From positions 1 through 64,000 of the forward strand of contig JADFPP010000006.1 in NCBI GenBank assembly GCA_022562275.1: a stretch of DNA of 64,000 nt, read 5' to 3'. Positions 42,294-52,400 of the stretch are shown piece after piece (within the stretch, counting starts at the first letter, position 1; every line of letters starts with the position of its first letter). Origin of the DNA: Bacteroidota bacterium. GTDB lineage: Bacteria; Bacteroidota; Ignavibacteria; Ignavibacteriales; Ignavibacteriaceae. Under the pieces are notes generated by a model. The model was not told the DNA's origin and searched no databases. It worked only from the letters and a program-made list of their open reading frames with translations. The position numbers and the translations under genes are program-made.

Positions 42294-44083
42294 TAGAAAC
42301 TGATCTTGAAATGACCGATAAAATCGGTTACCTGTTATTTAAAAAAGGCATAATCGATTCAGCAATGCTGGAAAAAGCGCTGCTGGCAAAAGCTAAGGAT
42401 AAAAGCAAGAGCAGAAGAAATCTTGCCCAGATTCTTGTACAAGATTTTAATTTTGATCACGATAAGATTTTTAGAGAAATATCAATTTTATATGCATTCC
42501 GGGAGCTTGAAACTAAACCCGAAGAAATACCCGAAGAACGAATTAATAATATTAGAACTATGATCGAAAATTCGAGTGAGTCTATAAAGGAGTTGATGAT
42601 AAGAAACTCCGTACTTCCGTTTATGTACGATGAAAGAATGAAGGATAAACTTATTCTTGCAGCTATCGATCCCACCAACAGACAAATACCACGAATTGCT
42701 TTTGGACTGAATGCAAAAAGATATGAAGTTATATTCATAAATAAAACCGATTATAATGAACTGATAAAAAAAATCCTTCCACCCGAAAATGAATTTTTAA
42801 AGGCGTTAGAGGATAACGAAGATATATTCCAATTGGAAGGACCGGAGGAGTCTTTATTTGATGAAGATGAGCTGGATGCTGAGATAAACAAAAGCGCGCT
42901 GATAAATCTTATTGAAGGTGCTTTGCTGGAAGGCGTAAGAAGAGGTGCAAGCGATGTTCATTTCATTCCCAAAGCAGGTAGAAAAACAGAAATATATTTC
43001 AGGACCGATGGAATATTACATTTATGGCATGTTCAGGAAAATACTCTTCCCGAAGCAGTTGTAGCCGTTGTAAAGGATAGGGGCAAAGGAATGGATAGAT
43101 TTGAGAGAGAATTGGCACAAGACGGATTCATTCAGCGTGAAGTAGACAATCACATAATCAGGTTCAGGGTTTCTGTCCTTCCGGTTGTTGGTACAGAATT
43201 AAAAAATAAATTTGAAAGTGTTGTAATACGAATACTTGATGATAGGAAAGTAATAAGAGATCTGGAAAAACTTGGATTGATAGGTTTTGCAAAGGAAAAA
43301 TTTGTAAAAGCTATAAATCAACCACAGGGAATGGTAATCCTTACGGGACCAACCGGTAGTGGTAAGAGCACCACTCTCGTTGCAGCTCTTTACCAGGTAA
43401 TTTCACCGGAAGTAAATGTTCTTACGGTTGAAGACCCTGTTGAATATGTTATTGAAGGTGCCAGGCAGCTTAAGATAGGCTATAAGATGAACTTTGAACA
43501 GGCGATCAGATCAATACTAAGGCACGATCCAGATATTGTATTGGTTGGTGAAATGAGAGATAAAATAACCGCAGAAACGGCTATTAAATTAGCAAACACT
43601 GGTCATTTAACTTTCTCAACTCTTCATACTAATGATGCGCCCAGCGCTATTTCCCGTTTATATAAAATGGGTATTGAACCATTTTTAATAGCATATGCAA
43701 TTAATCTTATCGTGGCACAGAGGTTGATTAGACAGCTATGTTCTGATTGTAAAAAGAGTTTAAATAAGTTTGATGAAGATTTAATGAATGCATCGGGTTT
43801 AGATATAAAAGAGTGGCAGGAGTATACTGTTTACACACCCGTGGGCTGTGATAAGTGCAACGGAACTGGTTATAAAGGCAGATTGGCAATACACGAAGCT
43901 CTTTATTTTACAAAAAAGATACGCCAATTAATTGTCAAATCTGGCATCGAAGTTGACGAGGAAAGTATTAGAATTCAATCAAAAAAGGACGGTTCATCAA
44001 ATCTGAGAGAATCCGGAATGCAGAAAGTAAAACTTGGTTTAACATCTATTGAAGAGGTTCTTTCTGCAACAACTGAAGATTAA
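42290..44083 (+). CDS. pilB: Type IV filament extension ATPase (PilB/GspE family)
   Basis: The 597-residue protein has an N-terminal MshE/GspE-like domain (residues 1-170) and a RecA-like secretion ATPase core. Walker A is LTGPTGSGKSTT (about 350), the Asp box VEDPVEY, Walker B ILRHDPDIVLVGEMRD and the His box ANTGHLTFSTLHTND. A four-Cys zinc site (CSDC and CDKC, about 483-526) is typical of PilB/GspE. It powers pilin insertion into the filament. All motifs are intact. A 91-bp gap separates it from the next ATPase. Confidence 0.95.
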   Translation: MIETDLEMTDKIGYLLFKKGIIDSAMLEKALLAKAKDKSKSRRNLAQILVQDFNFDHDKIFREISILYAFRELETKPEEIPEERINNIRTMIENSSESIKELMIRNSVLPFMYDERMKDKLILAAIDPTNRQIPRIAFGLNAKRYEVIFINKTDYNELIKKILPPENEFLKALEDNEDIFQLEGPEESLFDEDELDAEINKSALINLIEGALLEGVRRGASDVHFIPKAGRKTEIYFRTDGILHLWHVQENTLPEAVVAVVKDRGKGMDRFERELAQDGFIQREVDNHIIRFRVSVLPVVGTELKNKFESVVIRILDDRKVIRDLEKLGLIGFAKEKFVKAINQPQGMVILTGPTGSGKSTTLVAALYQVISPEVNVLTVEDPVEYVIEGARQLKIGYKMNFEQAIRSILRHDPDIVLVGEMRDKITAETAIKLANTGHLTFSTLHTNDAPSAISRLYKMGIEPFLIAYAINLIVAQRLIRQLCSDCKKSLNKFDEDLMNASGLDIKEWQEYTVYTPVGCDKCNGTGYKGRLAIHEALYFTKKIRQLIVKSGIEVDEESIRIQSKKDGSSNLRESGMQKVKLGLTSIEEVLSATTED

Positions 44084-44174
44084 TTCAAATTTTAAATTAT
44101 CTAATAGAAATTAAGGTTAAACCGGTTATTTAACAGTAATATTTTAAGAAATAATTATATGAGTAATACATACA

Positions 44175-45422
44175 GTGTTTGAAACCAACGTACTAACAAT
44201 AAGTGATGAGAAAAGAATTCTTGAAGAATTTATAAGCAAGATTCCAGTCTCTTATATGGGCCCTGATAGGGTCAAGTACATAGCAGAGAACAGTGGGAGC
44301 CTGGAAGAGCAAGATAATTTAAAGCTTAGGGATTTCATTGATAGAACACTGACACTAATGATTGAAACAGAAGCATCTGATATAGAAATTGGCGGGCATG
44401 GAAACGAAGAATATATATGGATGAGAACCCACGGTGTTAAAGAAAGGATTAAAGACCTTCCTCAGTTTACTGAAGATGAATCTGCGCTAATAATTCTCAA
44501 CCTTCTTAATGAAAATCAAAGACAATACTTAATATCTAATCGTAATCTTGATTTTAGTTATTCATATTATTACGAAAAAAGAAAAATAAAAGTAAGATTC
44601 AGAGCAGATGCATATTTTGATCTCGATTCACTTGCATTAAATATGCGCCTGATCAATTTGACTGTTCGCTCTTTGGATTCGTTAGGATTTCACCCTCTCG
44701 CTATTAGATCGTTCAGCCATAATTACATAAAATTTGGTTTAACATTAATAACAGGTATTACCGGGTCTGGTAAATCGACAACATTAGATTCGATAATAGA
44801 TTATCATAATAGATTTGATCCTGCACATGTTATAATTATTTCTGCCCCTATTGAATATGTACATTCATCTAATGTATGCCTTATCAAACACAGAGAAGTT
44901 GGACGCGATGTATTATCCTTTAAAGATGGAATTGTTCAATCACTTAGGCAGGACCCCGACATTATTGTTGTAGGTGAAATGCGGGATGTCGACACAATAA
45001 TGGCAGCATTGGAAGTAACGGATACAGGACATAAAGTATTTTCAACTTTGCATACTTCTTCGGCCACCGAATCTTTGGATAGAATAATTGCAGAAGTGGA
45101 TCCTACAGAACAGGAAAGAGTTCGTAATCGTTTAGCCGACGTTCTAATTTCAGTAATTTCTCAGAAACTGGTTCCCTCACTTGACGGTAGGAGAGTAATG
45201 GCTAAAGAAGTATTAATAGTTACACCCAGCGTAAAAGCAGCAATAAAAAATAACAACACAAGCGAGATATATATGATGATAAATCAGGGCGGACCCCAGG
45301 GAATGGTGACGATGGAACAAGATCTAAAAAGACTTTATATACAAAAATTGATTTCGCTTGAAACAGCAATTACTTATGCAAATAATAAAACACGAATACA
45401 TCAAATATTATCACCATCATGA
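44175..45422 (+). CDS. pilT: PilT-like secretion ATPase (retraction-type or second motor)
   Basis: The 415-residue protein is read from a GTG because an ATG just upstream is out of frame. An N-terminal PilT-like domain (EASDIEIGGHGNEEYIWMRT) precedes Walker A GITGSGKSTT (about 195), Walker B RQDPDIIVVGEMRD, and the His box TDTGHKVFSTLHTS. It lacks the zinc cysteines of PilB, as expected of PilT. It is longer than typical PilT (about 345), and the Asp-box is SAPIEY rather than xEDPIE. It could drive retraction or a specialised step. Its stop overlaps the next start (ATGA). Confidence 0.85.
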   Translation: MFETNVLTISDEKRILEEFISKIPVSYMGPDRVKYIAENSGSLEEQDNLKLRDFIDRTLTLMIETEASDIEIGGHGNEEYIWMRTHGVKERIKDLPQFTEDESALIILNLLNENQRQYLISNRNLDFSYSYYYEKRKIKVRFRADAYFDLDSLALNMRLINLTVRSLDSLGFHPLAIRSFSHNYIKFGLTLITGITGSGKSTTLDSIIDYHNRFDPAHVIIISAPIEYVHSSNVCLIKHREVGRDVLSFKDGIVQSLRQDPDIIVVGEMRDVDTIMAALEVTDTGHKVFSTLHTSSATESLDRIIAEVDPTEQERVRNRLADVLISVISQKLVPSLDGRRVMAKEVLIVTPSVKAAIKNNNTSEIYMMINQGGPQGMVTMEQDLKRLYIQKLISLETAITYANNKTRIHQILSPS

Positions 45423-46969
45423 AACCACTTGTTTGTATATACTGTGAAGGAAACGACACAAAACTAGCAATTGTTCACAAAGAGAATGAGACAGACAAAG
45501 TTAAAGTTCTCAGAATAGCATCGATCAGCGTTACAAAATCGGCAGTAAAGATTGAATCTGAAGCAACCGCATTCAATCTTGATGATGAATCTCTTCAGTT
45601 AGAAGGAATGGACGGCGAAATAGAATCATTCGAGACTGATCATGCAGAAACTGCTATAAATAACATGCAAAATGCGCTTGCCGGATTAAATGCGAACAAG
45701 CACTTGTTCATTCCGGCATTAACAGAACCGTCTATCTACTATCACCTATATGAAGGACCAAGATCACCTAAGCCGGTAAAACTTAAGCAGGCGATTATTG
45801 ATGAAATTCTGGAATCTAAAAATTTAACTGTTGAGAAAAATAGTCTTGATTATATTGAGTTGGCAGATAAGTCTTTACTCTCGGTTTTTATAGTTGGTGA
45901 CGTTCCATGTATAAACTTAATTAATTCTGTTGCCCGCCTGAGTGGTAAAAGAAATTATAAAATACCTACGGTTAAGAGTTCAGACATCTCCCTTAGTTAT
46001 TACGTCGCAAAGAAAAAGAAATTTTTCCCCGATGATCACTCCCTTATCGTTTACATAGGGAAAGAGTATACTAGATTAATATTCTTACAAGGAAGAAAAT
46101 TAAAACACATTGGTACTACACTGGATATTGGAACTGCAAACTTACATACATACGAAGTATATTTTTCTAAAATTCTACTTGAAATGGAAACCGGCGGAAT
46201 ACCATCGCTCGATAACATTATTGTTTGCGGCGAAGACGACTCCGAAAATCTTATACTTTCATTTTACGGTACCTTTCCTGAAGCGAATGTAAGCAGGCTT
46301 GAGTTTGATGATCTTGATTTATCAGAAATCGAAGATGAAGAAAAGGAAAAATTCTCTGCTTACAGTATACCAATATCAATAGCAATTGATTATTATGATG
46401 AAATTAATCAATTGCACAAAGGCATTAATTTACTTCCTAAATCTGTTAAGGAAGATCAGAAAATATTTCAATTTTCCTGGCATAGTTACGCTATGCTCCC
46501 TTTGCTTTTCCTTGCTACATTTCTGATTACTCTGGAGATACTAAAAAACGATAATGAGAATAAAATGCTTACTGTAGAAATAGCCGAGAAGACATTATTG
46601 ATGAGGCAAAATCAGGAGATGCTAGGTAGAATTGCCAAACTGGAGGGAAAAATTAGCGGCTTCGATCAAACCCAGGCAATATTAGATTCTGCCGCAGCGG
46701 GCACTGGTGTCTGGAATGAGATTTTAAAAGATATGTCGAAGTTTACAAGTAAGCGAAAAAGTATCTGGTTAACAAAGCTTACGCGAACTGATAAACAGAC
46801 TATTCTTGCTGAAGGATATTCTTTATCGAGGTATGCACTTACAGACTTCGCATATTCTATAAAGAGTGCAACTTTGCAAAATATGTTTTACGAACCATTA
46901 AGAGACAGAAATGCATACAAATTTAACTTAACATTTAATATATCAACCTATCCGAAAAAAAATGAATAA
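45419..46969 (+). CDS. PilM-PilN fusion (GspL-like) assembly protein
   Basis: The 516-residue protein joins two usually separate parts. Residues 1-345 form an actin-like cytoplasmic domain like PilM/GspL (VCIYCEGNDTKLAIVHKE; DHSLIVYIGKEYTRLIFLQG; GTTLDIGT; NIIVCGEDD). GINLLPKS, a PilN hallmark, precedes a single TM helix (about 360-378, YAMLPLLFLATFLITLEI). A periplasmic coiled coil and ferredoxin-like PilN domain (WNEILKDMSKFTSKRKSIWL) complete it. In type IV pilus systems PilM and PilN are separate, while GspL of type II secretion is a fusion of this kind. It overlaps pilO by eight bases. Confidence 0.83.
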   Translation: MKPLVCIYCEGNDTKLAIVHKENETDKVKVLRIASISVTKSAVKIESEATAFNLDDESLQLEGMDGEIESFETDHAETAINNMQNALAGLNANKHLFIPALTEPSIYYHLYEGPRSPKPVKLKQAIIDEILESKNLTVEKNSLDYIELADKSLLSVFIVGDVPCINLINSVARLSGKRNYKIPTVKSSDISLSYYVAKKKKFFPDDHSLIVYIGKEYTRLIFLQGRKLKHIGTTLDIGTANLHTYEVYFSKILLEMETGGIPSLDNIIVCGEDDSENLILSFYGTFPEANVSRLEFDDLDLSEIEDEEKEKFSAYSIPISIAIDYYDEINQLHKGINLLPKSVKEDQKIFQFSWHSYAMLPLLFLATFLITLEILKNDNENKMLTVEIAEKTLLMRQNQEMLGRIAKLEGKISGFDQTQAILDSAAAGTGVWNEILKDMSKFTSKRKSIWLTKLTRTDKQTILAEGYSLSRYALTDFAYSIKSATLQNMFYEPLRDRNAYKFNLTFNISTYPKKNE

Positions 46970-47840
46970 GAAATTAAGGAGCACATTAAGCCTTGTAGCA
47001 TTGTTACTAATCATTTTACTGATTGGCGGTATTTACATCTTCACATTCCAACGTAGTGCTATTTCGGAAAAGAAGATCAAGCTGGAAGAGTTAGATGCGA
47101 ATTCTTATGATCCGGTTGAGTTGGCTGCAAGGTATGATGAACTAACAATACGTTCTGCAATATTGGATTCGGTCCTTTCAAGCAGGAAATTTAACATCCC
47201 CAAAGACCTCTCCTCGATAAATTTTTACAACTTTGTTAACGACATCGTTTCCAATTTTTCCGAGTACACACAGGTTAATGTTGAATTTCAAAATCAATTA
47301 CAGGATAAAGAGTTTTCTGTTTATGAATATAAGCTATCAGGCAGTGGATTTTATAATGAGATTTTTCAACTAATATATTCAATTGAGCACAGCAAGGAAC
47401 TTAAAAAAGTCACTAATCTTAATGCAGGTAATTTAATAAAGACAGATAAAGAAAGTATGCCTATGTTTCTTGTAAATTTTGAACTGAACACACAGGTATA
47501 TTTTTCAAATGACAGCAGATTTGCACCAAAGGAATTTGTGGAAAATGACCTTAGAACTGGTCCAATTTATGACGCCTTCTATCCATTGATAAGAAATGAA
47601 ATACCGCCAAATGTTGACGAACTATTAGATGTACAGGAAGCACGACTTTTGGCACTCATTCCTGAAGGAGCGTTTATTGCCGATTCTTATGGCAACACCT
47701 ATCTTGTTTGGGAAGGTGAGCAGGTTTATCTCGGTTATTTAACAAAGATTGATTACGAAAATAACAACGTAAATTTTATTCTTAATAAAGGTGGAATAAT
47801 TGAAAGAATTAATCTTGAACTGGAAATTGAAAAACAATAA
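46962..47840 (+). CDS. PilO-like alignment-complex protein
   Basis: The 292-residue protein has one N-terminal TM helix (LSLVALLLIILLIGGIYIFTF), a short coiled coil (KKIKLEELDANSYDP) and a ferredoxin-like periplasmic domain. LPIDLSSINFYNFVNDIVSN-like spacing, then YKLSGSGFYNEIFQLIYSIE, is the usual PilO strand-helix order. A C-terminal extension (about 225-292, LIPEGAFIADSYGNTYLVWEGEQVYLGYL) resembles the short PilP-like beta domain that docks to the secretin, so it may replace a separate PilP, which the cluster lacks. PilN/PilO link the inner-membrane motor to the secretin. Confidence 0.78.
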   Translation: MNKKLRSTLSLVALLLIILLIGGIYIFTFQRSAISEKKIKLEELDANSYDPVELAARYDELTIRSAILDSVLSSRKFNIPKDLSSINFYNFVNDIVSNFSEYTQVNVEFQNQLQDKEFSVYEYKLSGSGFYNEIFQLIYSIEHSKELKKVTNLNAGNLIKTDKESMPMFLVNFELNTQVYFSNDSRFAPKEFVENDLRTGPIYDAFYPLIRNEIPPNVDELLDVQEARLLALIPEGAFIADSYGNTYLVWEGEQVYLGYLTKIDYENNNVNFILNKGGIIERINLELEIEKQ

Positions 47841-47861
47841 AAACTCAATGAGAGTATAATT

Positions 47862-49121
47862 ATGAAAACAATTACAACATACTTCGTTTTGTCCTTTTTC
47901 ATAGCAATGCAAATTTTTGCACAACAATATTGGGAGCGAAGATTTAAGGATTATAACAATCCCGATGAACTCGTAACAATGTCTGAGTCACTTCCCTTCA
48001 ACCAGGCGGTTGACTTATTAAGTAAAGTGAGTGAAAGTATTACCGGGAAGCGAATAGTTAGCACTGTTGAAATAACAGATCCCATAGGAGTAGAAATAGT
48101 TAATATGCCCTATGATAAAGCTCTTCTAATAATTGTTCAATATGCTAATCTGATGTTTGAAGAAAAGCAGGATCTTATAGTTATTAAGGGTAAAAGTGAG
48201 GATGAAGAACGCTCATCCGAAACTTATGCATCAATAGATTCAAGAGAAGTTAAAATTTCCGCCGTGTTTTTCGAAATGGATATTCAAAAGTCAAAAAAAA
48301 TAGGGATTGACTGGCAAATTCTTCTTTCGGGCGAAAGTTCCGACCTATTTGGTTTGTTAAGAACAAAAACGGAAAAATCTCAACAAAGTGGTTCGGGAGA
48401 TGGAGGAAGCTCGGGTGGAGGGACAACTGCTTTACCATCAGATTTTAACCTGGGGGTTACCTCTGATTTTTCTGTGGGCAATTTTTTCGGACATGCTACT
48501 GCCGTATTCAAATTTTTTGAAGAACAAAATATAGGAGAGATAATAGCCAGCCCAAGTATTATAGTAAGAGACAAAAGTAAAGGCAGTATTCAGGTAGGTT
48601 CTGATTTTTCGGTGAGGACGAGAGACTTTGCCGGCAACACTGTTGAAAAATTCTTCCCTACAGGCACCATAATTGAAGTAACACCATATATTCATAATGA
48701 AGAAGGTATTAATTATATACTATTAGATCTAATGGTTGAAAGAAGTTCGTTCTCACAAAACGAAACAACAACCGAGATTAGAAAAACAAACGCTAAAACT
48801 CAAATTGTTATGCTAGATGGAGAAGAAACAATTTTAGGCGGTCTTTTTGTTAATGAAGAAGTAATCGTAAGAAACGGAATTCCATTTCTCAAAGACTTAC
48901 CCTGGTGGGTGTTTGGCATTAGATACTTAACCGGTAGTGATGAAACCATCGTAAGGAAGAAAGAATTGATAATATTACTTAAAGCAGAATTAGTTCCTAC
49001 GTTGAAAGAAAGATTTGCTCATCCCGACACAAAAAATCTGATTCGATCTCAGGTAAAAAAGGACCGGGAAAGGATTAAATATCATCAACTCAACGAATCA
49101 GCTTCTAAAGAGTTATACTGA
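47862..49121 (+). CDS. Secretin (PilQ/GspD family outer-membrane channel)
   Basis: The 419-residue protein begins with a Sec signal peptide (MKTITTYFVLSFFIAMQIFA). One N-domain follows (PFNQAVDLLSKVSESITGKRI, VNMPYDKALLIIV) and then a complete secretin domain. DSREVKISAVFFEMDIQKSK opens it, a Gly/Ser-rich gate loop lies near 178-190, and then FFEEQNIGEIIASPSIIVRD, QVGSDFSVRT, PTGTIIEVTP and GGLFVNEEVIVRNGIPFLKD. It is short for the family because only one N-domain is present, and it lacks an AMIN domain. It forms the outer-membrane pore for the filament. The response-regulator gene starts 2 bp after its stop. Confidence 0.92.
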   Translation: MKTITTYFVLSFFIAMQIFAQQYWERRFKDYNNPDELVTMSESLPFNQAVDLLSKVSESITGKRIVSTVEITDPIGVEIVNMPYDKALLIIVQYANLMFEEKQDLIVIKGKSEDEERSSETYASIDSREVKISAVFFEMDIQKSKKIGIDWQILLSGESSDLFGLLRTKTEKSQQSGSGDGGSSGGGTTALPSDFNLGVTSDFSVGNFFGHATAVFKFFEEQNIGEIIASPSIIVRDKSKGSIQVGSDFSVRTRDFAGNTVEKFFPTGTIIEVTPYIHNEEGINYILLDLMVERSSFSQNETTTEIRKTNAKTQIVMLDGEETILGGLFVNEEVIVRNGIPFLKDLPWWVFGIRYLTGSDETIVRKKELIILLKAELVPTLKERFAHPDTKNLIRSQVKKDRERIKYHQLNESASKELY

Positions 49122-49123
49122 TC

Positions 49124-49489
49124 ATGGAATCAATACTAATTGTTGATGACGATGTAAATCTCTGTACATTACTTTCTGAAGAATTAAGCGATGTAGGGTA
49201 TAACACGCATTTTCTTACTAGTGCAGAAGGAGTATATGAATACATTAAAAACAATAATGTCGATCTCATATTACTCGATCTTAAAATGCCTGGGAAAGAT
49301 GGTTTCGAGTTGCTGCGGGAATTATCAGCACTGAATGTTGATGTAAGAATTATAGTATTAACCGCATACGCTGATGTTAAGAGTGCAATTGACTCAGCAA
49401 AATTGGGTGCCAGTGATTTTATAAGCAAGCCGTATGACTTTGACGAGCTATTAATAACCATTCGAAGAACAGTTCAGCGAGAAGCCTAG
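49124..49489 (+). CDS. Single-domain response regulator
   Basis: The 121-residue receiver domain is complete: acidic pocket DDD (residues 7-9), phospho-acceptor Asp52 in LLLDLKMPGKDG, Thr in VLTAYAD, and Lys in SKPYDFDEL. It has no output domain. Its sequence is close to the receiver of the NtrC-like regulator at 55697-57082 (KPYDFDELL against KPYEFDDLL), suggesting a common ancestor. It lies 2 bp after the secretin and 3 bp before the hybrid kinase, so it is cotranscribed with the filament machine and could modulate its ATPases or act as a phosphate shuttle (inference). Confidence 0.9.
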   Translation: MESILIVDDDVNLCTLLSEELSDVGYNTHFLTSAEGVYEYIKNNNVDLILLDLKMPGKDGFELLRELSALNVDVRIIVLTAYADVKSAIDSAKLGASDFISKPYDFDELLITIRRTVQREA

Positions 49490-49492
49490 TGT

Positions 49493-52400
49493 ATGAAGAT
49501 AAGTATAAGAATAATCCTGATAAACTTTGTTGTGGTTGTTTTAATAATGGGCAGTTCGGTAACTGCTTTTTATTCTGTTCTTTATAAAACACTATCCTCG
49601 CAAAAGTCAAATAGTCTTATTAGTTCAGCTAACAATTTTATTTATGCCTACCGGAGTAAAATACTTGAAGCTGAAGATGAGCTATTAAGTATGATATCAA
49701 ACAACATTAATGATGTATTTAGATACCGACATCTAAGAACAAATAGTTTGGATTTTGTTTTAGAGGTAAATTCAGATCATCCCCAGAAAATTGTTAAATA
49801 TTCCATCAGCAGCGATATTAGCTTTTCTAAAACCCCACGTAATCTGGAACAATTTTTTAAATATAATCCATACGCAATTGGTGCCGAATATCAAACTCCC
49901 GATGGGCGATTGTTTTATTACGGAATAAATTTAAATGAAAAACTACTTGATAAATTTTCTGAAAAAATAAATTCGGATGTTGCGATCATATTAAATGGTA
50001 CACCCACAGATGTTTCAAATTCAAACTTAAACTTACAATATTTATATATTCTTACAGAGGCAAGTAAATTTCTTAGCGGAAAAAACAACTTTGAGGTATA
50101 TTCTCAAGGTGCCGAATCAAGTGATATTCTGGCTACCCTTTATAAACCTGCCGACCTCCAAACAACTAATAAGGATTTATCGTTTTTAATATTTACTAAG
50201 ATGGGCGAAGCTGCCGAACTGAGATCGACGTTCAGAGACATTTTTTTAGTTGTTGGAATAACGGGGATTGCTCTTTCACTCATCTTAACCATTCTGTTTA
50301 CTACTAAACTTAGAAAACAAATTACCGATTTAAGTGATGCAACAGAAAAGACAAAATCAGGTGACTTTAAAAACAAGATTAAAGTTAGGAGTAAAGATGA
50401 AATTGGTAAACTAGGGCAGGCATTTAACCTAATGCTGGATGAATTAGCAAAAAACCAGAAAGCAAAAAACGAATATTCAGAATTTATCTCGCTGATTAAT
50501 CAAAATCCTTCACTTAGTGAAATTTCTGAAGCCGCACTTAAAAAGATAATTACAACATGTAATTTTGTGATGGGAGCGCTGTATTTAATTGAAGAAAACG
50601 GGTTGAGTTTATTGAGCGCTTATGGGTATGAAAAAAAGAAAAACATAAAAAAGGAAGAATTTGGATTTTATGATATTCTTATGCGCGATAAAGAAATAAT
50701 AGAAATTAATTCTAGTGATGAACTGCCGGTAGTATCGGCGGGGCTAACCAGCTTTAGGATGAGGTATCTTTTACTTGTCCCGGTGGTTTATAATAATAAA
50801 ATTATTTCTATTCTTGAATTGGGCTCTATTGAAAAACCAACAGAGGAAGTAAAAGAATATTTACAAAAAATAGGTGAGCAGTTGGCAATAGGACTGACGA
50901 ACTCACGTACATTAATGCAACTTGAAAATTTTGTAAATGAACTCAAAAAACTTAATGAAGAATATCAAAAACAAAATTTGCAAATTAAAAAACAAAATGA
51001 TTCGCTGGTAGAACTTCATAATGAATTAAAGGATCAGGCAAAACAACTCGAGATTCAAAAACAAAAAGCTGAGGAATCAACCGAACTTAAATCCCAGTTT
51101 CTTGCAAGTATGTCGCATGAGCTTCGTACACCGATGAATTCAATTTTAGGGCTTACTGAACTGATATTGGAAAAAGCCGATTTGAATGAAAAAGATCATG
51201 AACGGCTGGAAGTTGTATTCAACAGCGGCCGGAGATTGATGGCATTAATTAATGATATACTTGATCTTTCTAAAATAGAAGCGGGAAAGATGGAGATAAG
51301 AGCGGAAGATGTGTTATTGGAAGAGCTAATCAACGAAGTATCAAGTTCAATTTCACCTCTTGTTATAAATAAAAAAATAGAATTTAAAGTAGAAAGAAAG
51401 ATAAATACAAGAACTCTCATTAACACAGACCGGGGCCGCGTAGTTCAAGTACTGATTAATTTACTTGGTAACGCTGTTAAATTTACGGAAACGGGTGGAG
51501 TTAATCTTGAGATATACAGTTCACAAGATAAATTGAAATTTGATGTTATAGACTCGGGAATTGGTATATCTGAGGAACATAAAAATGTAATTTTTGAAGA
51601 ATTCAGACAGGCTGATGGTTCTACATCAAGAAAATATGGTGGAACCGGACTTGGTTTATCTATCTGTAGAAAAATAGCGGATTTACTTGGTGGTGAATTA
51701 ACAGTAGAAAGCAAATTAGGAGAGGGTTCAACATTTACATTTACAATTCCACTTAAATTTGTTTCAGCCGGTGAAAGGGAAAAGGTAAAAAGTGTTAATA
51801 CTCAAACACTTATAAAAAACAGGAAACACCCAATACTTATTATTGATGATGATGATGAAGTAAGGTATACTATCGGTCAGTATTTAATATCTAACGGATA
51901 TGAAGTTCTTTTTGCAAAGGATGGATTATCAGGTATACAGATGGCAATTGAAAAACAACCGTTTGCTATTACGCTTGATTTAATGATGCCGAACAAAGAT
52001 GGTTGGAGTGTTTTAGAAGATTTAAAAGAAAATGATGCTACTAAAGATATACCCGTTATACTTATATCAATTAATGGTGATAAGCAAATTGGTTATGGTT
52101 TAGGTGCATTCGAATTTTTTGTTAAACCCATTTCGTCTGATAAATTGCTATCCGCATTTTCCAGGTTAGAGAGTCTGGCGAACAAGCAAATTAAAAAGAT
52201 AATAATTGTAGATGATGATGAACAGGAATTTGAAAAATTTAAAAGAGAGTTTTGTGACGATAAAATAGTAATTGAATATATAAAAGATAGTGAACTTGCC
52301 TTTAGTAAAATAGTTGAAGTTAGACCGGATCTTGTTATTCTCGATCTTATGATGCCGAAGGTAGACGGCATAACACTTTCCTACAAACTCAAATCCGATG